From Bolinopsis microptera (lineage: Eukaryota; Ctenophora; Tentaculata; Lobata; Bolinopsidae), in NCBI RefSeq assembly GCF_026151205.1, contig NC_087076.1, positions 8,904,902 to 8,968,901 of the forward strand: a stretch of DNA of 64,000 nucleotides. The letters are read 5' to 3'. Shown here one piece after another: positions 26,639-35,415 of the stretch. A program made the position numbers and the translations under genes. Below the pieces are notes generated by a model, which worked only from the letters and a program-made list of their open reading frames with translations, was not told the origin of the DNA and did no database searches. Each line of letters starts with the position of its first letter. The first letter of the stretch is position 1.

Positions 26639-26970
26639 TATGGAAGCGCATGTGTGTCAAAAAAAATAATGATACACATGCGCTAGCAGGTTTACTATGT
26701 AAATCAATAGGTGGCCCATGTGTGTCATTTTTGTAAAATTGCTGTAAAATCTCTATATAATATTCTAATCGCTATCTTTATCTATTTATCTATGTATTTT
26801 ATCCTTATCTACTTTATCTTTAAACTCCTCTCCGCTCGCCTCCCGTGTGAAACGAGCGCGCCTGCATGCTGCACTGGCGCGAAAGCACATGGTCGGTTAG
26901 GTGAAAACGCGTGTTGCTGCACAGGCTATGCCTATATTTATATATTTTTTGACACACATGCGCTTCCATA
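26639..26970. mobile_element. MITE with 26-bp terminal inverted repeats
   Basis: The 332-bp element starts TATGGAAGCGCATGTGTGTC and ends with the exact reverse complement. It is flanked by direct copies of GACATTG (7 bases), a likely target-site duplication; hAT elements normally make 8 bp, so one base may have diverged. The subterminal motif CACATGCGCTAGC repeats part of the terminal sequence inside the element. It is non-coding; the 86-codon frame inside is incidental. Confidence 0.85.
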
Positions 26971-27427
26971 GACATTGGTTGATAAAGCTTTTATCAAACG
27001 TTGTGCAACACGTTGGCATTAATTTGCCGGTTCAGGATTTTTAGTAACTTTATAAATTTCTTACCTGAACATTTGGGTATTTTTAAAAACATAATGAGTT
27101 TGTTTTTCCAACTTCCAATAAACTAATCAAAACCGGGTTCATTTGAGTTGAATGTTTTAAAAAATCTTTAGCTTAATTTTACTCCCCTTCTCCACAACTT
27201 TATAAAGTTGTACAGATAAACTACAGACTACAGATAATCAGATATACATCATCTGCAGTCTAGGTTTCTATCTCAAACCTTTAGTCGGGTGCGCAATTGA
27301 CTACACTACAATAAAGCTACACACTATCCTGTCACCTTTACATCAAGCTTCACAAACCTGGTGCACACAACAGTACACACAATAAGTGGGAACACAAAGG
27401 TTTTTACCTGGTTAAGGAGACAATTAT

Positions 27428-27516
27428 AGTACAATAACCAGCCCCCGCCCCTCGTATATAAATATATAAGCTGGTCCACACACTCCCTCGTATATAAATA
27501 TATAAGTTGGTGGCAA
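27428..27516 (+). repeat. Tandem duplication with TATATAAATATATAA
   Basis: The string CCTCGTATATAAATATATAAG occurs twice, about 46 bases apart, each time followed by a diverging TGGT segment. It could be mistaken for twin TATA boxes, but no gene starts nearby. Confidence 0.7.
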
Positions 27517-27583
27517 ACTCCTGTTGTGTGATATTGTGTGATATTTGACTCTGTTAAAACTTTGTACTCCCCTTATTGAGTTA

Positions 27584-27925
27584 CTAGTGTAACCCGTGCC
27601 TACGGCCGGGACTTCATGACTGTCGCAGTCGAACTGATCGCTCAGTCGAAACCGGCCGCATTAGAGTAAATTTAATTCTGAGCTTCCAACACATATCCAA
27701 TAGTACTATAGTAATACTTAATAGGCAATCTTGCAGCTATACAAAACCATCAATTAAACCACTTACCACCAGCCGATTTAGAAAAACTTTGCTTATTGGC
27801 TTCGTCAGAATTTTGTCTAAACTATACCGAAAAAACCAGTCCCATAACTCTTACCGTTTTCTCGATTAATCCGTTCGGAAATTATACACATACACACATA
27901 CATTTATTGGGATTATTAGTATAGA
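27584..27925 (-). mobile_element. Non-autonomous Helitron-like element
   Basis: Read on the minus strand, the 342-bp element begins TCTATACTAATAATCCC after a flanking A and ends with a GC-rich hairpin (CCCGGCCGTAGGCACGGG) a few bases before CTAG, followed by T. These are the Helitron hallmarks: 5' TC, a 3' hairpin just before CTRR, insertion between A and T, and no target duplication or TIRs. A second element with the same layout and orientation is at 45619-45933. There is no Rep/helicase coding sequence. Confidence 0.7.
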
Positions 27926-27927
27926 TT

Positions 27928-28113
27928 GAGGCAGCGGGATTAGCCTATTTTCCCCCTCTTACATAAGTTGGACCACACACAAGTTGCTAAACTCGTGTGT
28001 GGTCGTGTGTTAAATCAGCTGAGGCAGCGGGATTAGCCTATTTTCCCCCTCTTACATAAGTTGGACCACACACAAGTTGCTAAACTCGTGTGTGGTCGTG
28101 TGTTAAATCAGCT
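27928..28113 (+). repeat. 93-bp tandem duplication (two copies)
   Basis: Two direct, nearly identical copies begin GAGGCAGCGGGATTAGCC and end GTGTTAAATCAGCT. Each holds a short inverted repeat around CACACACAAG and CTCGTGTGTG. The first copy abuts the 5' terminus of the Helitron-like element. Confidence 0.9.
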
Positions 28114-28149
28114 TTAGTGTAGCCTCAAACTCGTGTGTTTCTTTTCCTG

Positions 28150-28340
28150 CAACATATTTTTACACATTTAGTTTGAGAACCTGGCATTTGGCAAGCAAGG
28201 ATCTGAGAGGCAGGGATAGTGAGGGAGTTGGGACCTCTCTTTTCACTTCACTGTTAGACATTGTTTCTACTCGGCTACGCTTATAGTTGAAATATTTATA
28301 TAACGTCTGCATTGTACCAACATAATTTGAATTACAGTCT
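28150..28340 (+). pseudogene. Duplicated 5' flank of the sulfotransferase gene, lacking exon 1
   Basis: This segment matches 29160-29290, sharing CTGGCATTTGGCAAGCAAGG and TTGTTTCTACTCGGCTACG, and later matches intron 1 sequence around 29450-29510. The portion carrying the ATG and signal anchor of exon 1 is absent, so this copy is a partial, non-coding duplicate about 1 kb upstream of the real gene. The duplicated flank may include promoter sequence. Confidence 0.8.
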
Positions 28341-28625
28341 TTACTTTATTTCTGCAAAGAGTTGATTTATTTCTGCAAAGAGTTGATTTATTTCTGCAAA
28401 GAGTTGATTTATTTCTGCATAGAGTTGATTTATTTCTGCAAAGAGTTGATTTATTTCTGCAAAGAGTTGATTTATTTCTGCATAGAGTTGATTTATTTCT
28501 GCAAAGAGTTGATTTATTTCTGCATAGAGTTGATTTATTTCTGCAAAGAGTTGATTTATTTCTTCATAGAGTTGATTTATTTCTGCAAAGAGTTGATTTA
28601 TTTCTGCATTAATAGTTGATTTAAA
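28341..28625 (+). repeat. 21-bp minisatellite, about 13 copies
   Basis: The unit TTATTTCTGCAAAGAGTTGA (plus T) is repeated with A/T changes in the CAAAG/CATAG position. The intact gene copy at about 29485-29510 carries only a single unit, so the array expanded in the duplicate. The 85-codon frame with a seven-residue IYFCKEL period is an artefact of the repeat. Confidence 0.95.
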
Positions 28626-29302
28626 GTCAATAGGCCGATTCGCAGTTTGCCTCGTTAATCCGTTTGTTTTTATTTTATGACAATATAATATATGAAAAAA
28701 TGGAAAAGAAATTACGAATTGATCGAATTCGCTTTTGTATTATTAGCGATTTTTGGCCCTAGTATTAGTAGAACTAGATGTTGTTACGGGGAAAAATGCC
28801 ACTTTTCTGCAACAAGCCTTTGTGATCTTTTAAAAATCCAAATAACAAATCATCGGACACAAATATGTAATATTTAAAGATCAAGAATCTGGTTAGAAAT
28901 ACAAATGAGGCCTAATCAGTCACGCGCACCACAAATGTGTGTTTTAAACTTTGACATCCTAGAACTCATAGGCCAATCAAGTTACTGTGTCTGTATTCGT
29001 ATTGTGTAAGCAGTCAGATCACATCATCCTGAGCTCTTCTTTCTTGCGTAAAAATGTGTACCAAAATGGACTGAAGCTAGTTCAGTTATGTTATGTTTAA
29101 AGTTTTTACAATGCGCATACGTGTATAGTAGTGGGGGCAGAGTGATAATAAATAATATATTCTTACACATTTAGTTAGCGAGCATAGAGAAACTGGCATT
29201 TGGCAAGCAAGGATCTGAGAGGCAGGGATAGTGAGGGAGTTGGGACCTCTCTATTCACTTGACTGTTAAACATTGTTTCTACTCGGCTACGTTCCTGCCA
29301 GC

Positions 29303-32300
29303 ATGTTCGTGGAGAAGAATACCCTCAGATGTGTTGCAGTTCTTGGTTCGTTGTCCTTGTTACTCCTTTATTTCAGAGATAGTATAGGTGAGAATGATTG
29401 TTGTTGTTTTGTTAAACTTTCATATTTTAAATTTAAATATAGCGTTTGTGTCGGCTTTATACCAGCGTAATTCAAATTATAGCCTTTATTCCTGCATAGA
29501 GTTGATTTAATGTCGGTCTAGGCCAATTCGCATTAAGCTACTTGTCCGATTAAAGGGGGTTAAGACGCATTTTCCCGGAATAAGCCGCTGCCACGTGACG
29601 AAGCATTATGCCTATAATGAGGCTGCAAGATCAAATTAAAAACATGTCCTGGTTTAATGTAAAACAATTAAAGAATTAAGTGAAACAGAACAGCGCAAAA
29701 ATAGTTCTGAGAAGAAAGAAAGTTAAAGGATCAGTCAGTTAAACGTTTTAAAAACATTCGCAATTTATTCGTATATATTTTGATGTTTAATATTAATAAG
29801 GATGTCCAAATCTTTGAAAATCAAATATAGTTAATATAATATGGCTGCCCGCCAGCCGCCATGTTATCATAACTATATTTGATTTTCCGCACATCTTTTT
29901 ATATCTTATCGTAGTATAAGTTGAATTAGTTGAACTGTTAGCCAACCAGATACGTTTTCAGAAGCTGATCTGGCGGGGTGGAAACAGTCACAAGAGTTCC
30001 TCAACATTAACATACACAACGAACAAGTACAAGTTGAGAAAGTACAGAAAGAGGAGTCTCACACATATTCAGAGTTACTCCCCGATTCGACCCCCACCAC
30101 AACAGTAACTTCTACTACTCCTAATTCAACACAGAATAATGACGACTCTTCTGATAAAGAGGAGGAGATTGAAACAGGTAGGAAATTATACCAGATGTAT
30201 ACCAGATGTATACCAGATTTATACCAGATGTATACCAGATGTATACCATATGTATACCAGATGTATACCAGATGTATACCATATGTATACCATATGTATA
30301 CCAGATGTATACCAGATGTATACCAGATGTATACCAGATTTAAACCAGATGCCCTCCCCCACTCCCAGACTGTCCTGCTCCGGGTGTTTTACCCCAGGTT
30401 TTCGTTCTTATAATCAATATCAATAATATCAGATAACGGTACCTGGAACAGTGCAGTTAAAGCAAGAAATCAGAGTTATAAAGGTTCGCTCTCTTTGGAA
30501 ATGGAGGTTATCATAGAGTCCGCTAAAGGTCACCATGTACAGCTTGATGATAGACTCAAGAGGACGATATCTTCCATCGATCAGGTAGTTATTGTTACCA
30601 TGGTAACTGTGATTATACGTAACTATAGTTACCATGGTAAATTTAATAATACGTAAGTTACTATTGATAATACATAGTAACCATGGGAAATGTTACCATG
30701 GTAAATACATAATGATACGTAACTAAAGTTACCATGGCAAATGTAATAATACGTAACTAAAATTACCATGGTAACTCCTCAGAGAAGTGGTGTAGCGCCC
30801 AGTCAGGCAACCCTACGAGACCACATCTCACAACAGTGTAAAACATTAGGACTTGACAACGGAGAGGTAGAAATTAAACCTAGACTAGTTTACTATAACA
30901 CTGAGCACAAGCTCATCTACGTGGCTAACCCTAAATGCGGTGAGTTTAGATGTCAGAAAAGCAATTTTAATTAATTAATGTGAAGCATTATCATTATCTA
31001 GCTAATTTTAATTTTCTTTGATAGATTGCAGTGGTAAGATTAGATTCTAATGTAAACTGGTGGGCCAATTAATTGTTTAATATAATAAAAATAAGCTTAT
31101 AATTATGAGAAGGCTTATTATTACCAGCAGGCAGAATTGACGTATTGTCTTGTTACTAAATCGCCTAAGAAAGTGTTGCCCCAACACTAGTTTTAAATAA
31201 AAGTCCTCGAGGTGACAAGGAAATGATTTCACAGGTAGCACCTCCTTTAAGAAGTTCATGTTGAAACTAGGAGGAGATAAAAGAGAATACTCCGAGATGG
31301 AGGAGGTACACAACGAGGAGAAGAATCCACTTTTAAAGTTAGTCCCACTTCACACAAAGTTAGTCAGATTTCACACAAAGTTAGTCACACTTCACACAAA
31401 GTTAGTCACACTTCACACAAAGTTAGTCACACTTCACACAAAGTTAGTCACACTACACACAAAGTTAGTCACACTTCACACAAAGTTAGTCACACTTCAC
31501 ACAAAGTTAGTCACACTACACACAAAGTTAGTCATACTTCACACAAAGTTAGTCAGACTTCACACAAAGTTAGTCCCACTTCACACAAAGTTAGTCCCAC
31601 TTCACACAAAGTTAGTCACACTTCGCACAAATTTAGTCACACTTCACACAAAGTTAGTCACACTTCACACAAAGTTAGTCAGACTTCACACAAAGTTAGT
31701 CACACTACACACAAAGTTAGTCATACTTCACACAAAGTTAGTCAGACTTCACACAAAGTTAGTCCCACTTCACACAAAGTTAGTCCCACTTCACACAAAG
31801 TTAGTCCCACTTCACACAAAGTTAGTCACACTTCGCACAAATTTAGTCACACTTCACACAAAGTTAGTCACACTTCACACAAAGTTAGTCAGACTTCACA
31901 CAAAGTTAGTCCCACTTCACACAAAGTTAGTCCCACTTCACACAAAGTTAGTCACACTACACACAAAGTTAGTCACACTTCGCACAAATTTAGTCACACT
32001 TCACACAAAGTTAGTCACACTTCACACAAAGTTAGTCACACTTCACACAAAGTTAGTCACACTTCGCACAAATTTAGTCACACTTCACACAAAGTTAGTC
32101 ACACTTCACACAAAGTTAGTCACACTTCACACAAAGTTAGTCACACTACACACAAAGTTAGTCACACTTCACACAAAGTTAGTCCCACTTCACACAAAGT
32201 TAGTCACACTACACACAAAGTTAGTCACACTTCACACAAAGTTAGTCCCACTTCACACAAAATCAGTCACACTTCACACAAAGTTAGTCACATTTCACAC

Positions 32301-34190
32301 AAAGTTAGTCACACTCCACACAAAGTTAGTCACACTTCGCATAAAGGTAGTCACACTTCTTTTGAATAATACACAGTTTACACTCCCTCTGTCCTTCAGG
32401 AGCCTCTGGGAAGCACCTCTAGAGTTGCAAAAGGAAGCTTTGAGAACATACTACAAAGTAACATTCGTCAGAAACCCCTTAGTTCGTCTTGTGAGCGGGT
32501 ACAGGAACAAGATAGTAAGAATTCCTAAGGGGCATTACGTGGACCAAATACAGGTACAGCCCCCGGCCCCCCCCCCCCTGTATTAGTGCTTTTCATGCAA
32601 CAAGTAAAACAAATCCTTTATGTCATGTTTCCAGGGTTTGGACTGGAATTTCCCGCTTAAAGAACCTCCATCACGTTACATTACATAATTTTCTGAAACA
32701 TATATTACATTTACAATAAATTATGCAATATCATAACATTACAATCAACAAAATAAATTTAATCGCAGAATCTCAAATGCAAATAATCGTAAATTAAACA
32801 CAAAAAACAAATAAACATGCAATAAATGAATATACGAATGCGCATCTTTTGTCAACTTACTCCTTCATAAAAGTAGTATGATATAACACTAAACAGCAAA
32901 ACCCGATTTACTGTGCAGTATACATTTTAGGGGGCATACAGTATACACCAAAACTGTCCAACCCAAATGACCTCATAGGAAGCTCAGTAACCATCTAGCG
33001 CAACGTTTCCACACCAAAAATTGTTTTCGAGGATTCCCATTTTTGTAATCGAGCATTTCCTGGTTAAAGTGCATCTTTCGGAAAAGCACAATTTGTTTTG
33101 TTGAGAGGCTATAAGTCAATCATTTCTTGTGATATCGAGCTGAAATGTTGCACGAAGTTTATTCATATCTTGTTCAAGATGTGTGTAAAATCTTGATATC
33201 GTATCGGAAAAGGCTGCGTTTTATAAAATGCACTTTGACCAGGAAATGCTCGATTACAAAAATGGGAATCCTCCACAAAAAATTGTATGGTATGGAAAGG
33301 GTGCGCTAGATGGTCACTGAACTTCCTATGAGGTCATTTGGGTTGGAAAGTTTTGGTGTATGCCCCCTTAAGAGGTAAGGCCTTGATTCAAATAGCAGAA
33401 TTGTCTACGTTTTGAGCTAAGGTTTTTGGGTTAGAAAAAAAAAGAATTAAAAACATGTACCTGGCAGGAGATTATAGCTCAGAACTACGGAGTGGATGCG
33501 GCACTGAGTTGGATGCCAAGGAGGCAGTACCGGCCCTCGTTCGAACAGTTTGTAGAGTACCTTATCTACACGGGAAATGGTAATTAATTAAACATACTAA
33601 TTAATTATTTAGCTAATTGACTTGTTCAGTTAATTACAATGTGTTGATAATATTCGGTTTATGATTGTAAGCTAAGTAGTTGTAACAGTAAGCCTTGTAT
33701 TTGAGAAAATAATGTAAATTAATTAAAACTATTGGGCAGCTAGAGAGAATTACCACTGGGCCCCGTTTGCAGACTATATAGGGTTATGTGGCTCAACAGT
33801 AAAGTACGATCTTATCGCACAGCTCGAAACAGCACATCAGCACGTAGAGGAGATGAAGGAGATGGTAAGTTAATCTACAAGTTTAGATCTAGGGTGAAAT
33901 ACTGATATTTTAAACCAAGTTTACACTAATTACTAATTACTAAATACTAATTATTACAGGTGCCAAGTTTAAAAGATATTCCCTTTCCCCCGAGCCGGAC
34001 TGAAAGAGCAGCGGATCAGTACAGTTCGGAGGAAGTGACCGCCCTGGCCTTCTCCAACCTGACCGAAACACTGAAAACAGGCGTTTATAAGCTGTACGAG
34101 AAAGAGATCAAATTATTGGGCTATTCACTGATACACGATCAAAACTTTCCCTTTCTCACATCGGCAACTGTTCATTTAGAGGATATATAG
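29303..34190 (+). CDS. Golgi carbohydrate sulfotransferase (Sulfotransfer_2 / CHST8-14-like), nine exons
   Basis: Type II Golgi enzyme predicted to move sulfate from PAPS to a glycan such as chondroitin, dermatan or an HNK-1-type sugar. Exons: 29303-29387, 29962-30177, 30433-30584, 30783-30939, 31235-31337, 32400-32553, 33468-33579, 33740-33864, 33960-34190; phases agree and give 444 residues. Exon 1 encodes a short cytosolic tail and signal anchor (VAVLGSLSLLLLYF); exon 2 a Ser/Thr/Glu-rich stem. The 5'-phosphosulfate loop is IYVANPKCGGSTSFKKFM across exons 4-5; the 3'-phosphate motif is VTFVRNPLVRLVSGYRNK in exon 6. Later family signatures are FEQFVEYLIY, NYHWAPFADYIGLC and KYDLIAQLE. NGT and NQS are possible N-glycosylation sites. 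Introns 2, 3 and 5 are largely minisatellites and intron 6 holds a MITE. The acceptor sugar cannot be told from sequence. Confidence 0.92.
30187..30345 (+). repeat. 11-bp minisatellite in sulfotransferase intron 2
   Basis: The unit ATACCAGATGT is repeated about 14 times with CATATGT and GATTT variants. It begins about 10 bases after the exon 2 donor. Because the period is not a multiple of three, retained sequence would read as a 33-bp (11-residue) pattern. Confidence 0.95.
30585..30782 (+). repeat. Sulfotransferase intron 3 made of GTTACCATGGTAAC palindrome repeats
   Basis: The palindrome TTACCATGGTAA, or a one-base variant, occurs about five times, separated by AATAATACGTAACTA-like linkers. 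It fills nearly the whole 198-bp intron from just after the donor to the acceptor (CTCCTCAG). Each unit can form a small hairpin. Confidence 0.85.
31338..32362 (+). repeat. 21-bp minisatellite (about 48 copies) carrying a 5' splice donor in each unit
   Basis: The unit CACTTCACACAAAGTTAGTC (plus A) begins exactly at the exon 5 / intron 5 junction, where the exon ends TTTTAAA and the intron begins GTTAGTC. Most units therefore repeat the AAA/GTTAGT donor. Some variants (AAATTTAGTC, AAAATCAGTC) lose the GT. Intron 5 (31338-32399) is 1062 bases, a multiple of three, and contains no stop in the gene's frame, so the whole exon 5 to exon 6 stretch is one open frame of seven-residue repeats (LHTKLVT). 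Confidence 0.95.
32927..33371. mobile_element. Long-TIR MITE in sulfotransferase intron 6
   Basis: The left end GGGGGCATACA and the right end TGTATGCCCCC head imperfect inverted arms of about 150 bases, sharing CCCAAATGACCTCATAGGAAG and GAGCATTTCCTGGT. The right flank is TTAA and the left TTTA, consistent with a TTAA target site as used by piggyBac- and Kolobok-type elements. The arm sequence recurs at 56228-56470. Confidence 0.75.
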
Positions 34191-34643
34191 TTTATTATAA
34201 AGCTATCAATTTTATATTTTAAAGGTACCATTACGAGTTACATGATTGTTGCGAAGAATCAAGAATGAAATTTGCATAAATTTTAATTACAATTAATGAT
34301 TTATTATTGAGATTTGTAAATGATAAAATTTGTATTCAGAAATTTGATTGTTTTAATGTACATTAAACATAAACTGATGACTGGACGTAAACAGCATATA
34401 TAAATTATTTGATGGCAACCACACAAAATCTCGGAGAATTATGGAAATTATTCGACTTTGTATATGCGGAAGAAACAATTCCTCGGTTGTAGATGTTCCA
34501 GATTCCTTCGTTACAGCTGTAAAGTGTGAGTTTTGTAGTATAGTTTGAGTTAAGCAAGGCAATTCGCAATGACGTTTATATGTGAAAAATATCTTGATTA
34601 AGATCAAGAGTAAGAGTTACCAAGTCAAAATATAATGTCGAAA

Positions 34644-34750
34644 AAATAATCTACACTGTAGAGTAAAGAAATAATCTACACTGTAGAGCAAAGAAATAAT
34701 CTACATTGTAGATTAAAGTAATAATCTACATTGTAGAGTAAAGAAATAAA
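34644..34750 (+). repeat. About 25-bp tandem repeat with CTACACTGTAG palindrome
   Basis: Four copies of AAATAATCTACACTGTAGAG followed by TAAAG or a variant lie downstream of the sulfotransferase gene. Each contains the near-palindrome CTACACTGTAG. Confidence 0.9.
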
Positions 34751-35415
34751 TCTCCAAATGGGAGTTTTTTAGAGGATGAGACATTTTTTAAAGAAGTGCA
34801 CTTTCTAAAACAGCGTTCTGATTATATTAAGTATGCGATAATAAGTAATGAAGTACGAGTAGAAACTGAGTAGAATTAGTAAGTAATAAATGAGGGAAAT
34901 GAAAGTAACATGAAAGAGTGAGATGACTGATGAAAGAAGTAAGAACGGCCAAAATAAGGGTGCTTGGAGCTGGTGAAATAATTATAAACACTGAGAAACA
35001 AACAGTTTGGAAATTATAAAGGAGTAAGGAAACTGATCCTGATACGCACTTTAGGTTCGATTTATAACAGATACAGCTGATACATACATTTTGTACGCAT
35101 ATACATACATATATTTACATGCATTTTACAATTTTACAACCTGATTTTAGGCCTGAAATCGGCGAGCTTAAAAGAAGAAGAAGAATACATCCCTTTTTGT
35201 TGAAGTGCAAATCATAACAAATTATAATTTAATCATCATATTTAACGAGTACGGCTTCAGAGTAATCTCTTTGTACCGGTCTTCTTTATAAGCTCCGTAT
35301 TACAATAAAATCCCATCAGATTCATGTTTTGAAACATGATCGCCATTAGTATACTGTTCCCTTCATTCTTCTTTGAATTTGTTTCTTGATCTGTGATTTT
35401 TCTACGGGGTCAACC

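Noticed and set aside
26711-26971. 86-codon hydrophobic frame
   Set aside because: Entirely inside the TIR-bounded MITE; composition reflects AT-rich filler.
27440-27505. Twin TATA boxes marking a promoter
   Set aside because: They are a small tandem duplication with no downstream gene start; the next exon begins about 1.8 kb away behind other repeats.
28362-28619. IYFCKEL repeat peptide
   Set aside because: Artefact of a 21-bp minisatellite in a non-coding duplicate.
30187-32362. CRISPR-like arrays
   Set aside because: The repeats are uninterrupted head-to-tail with no unique spacers, in a eukaryotic intron.
31258-32586. 442-codon open frame with LHTKLVT heptads as a stand-alone repetitive protein
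   Set aside because: Both ends are recognised sulfotransferase exons and the repeats start and stop at splice-junction sequence, so it is exon-intron-exon rather than a separate gene. In-frame retention is kept as a finding.
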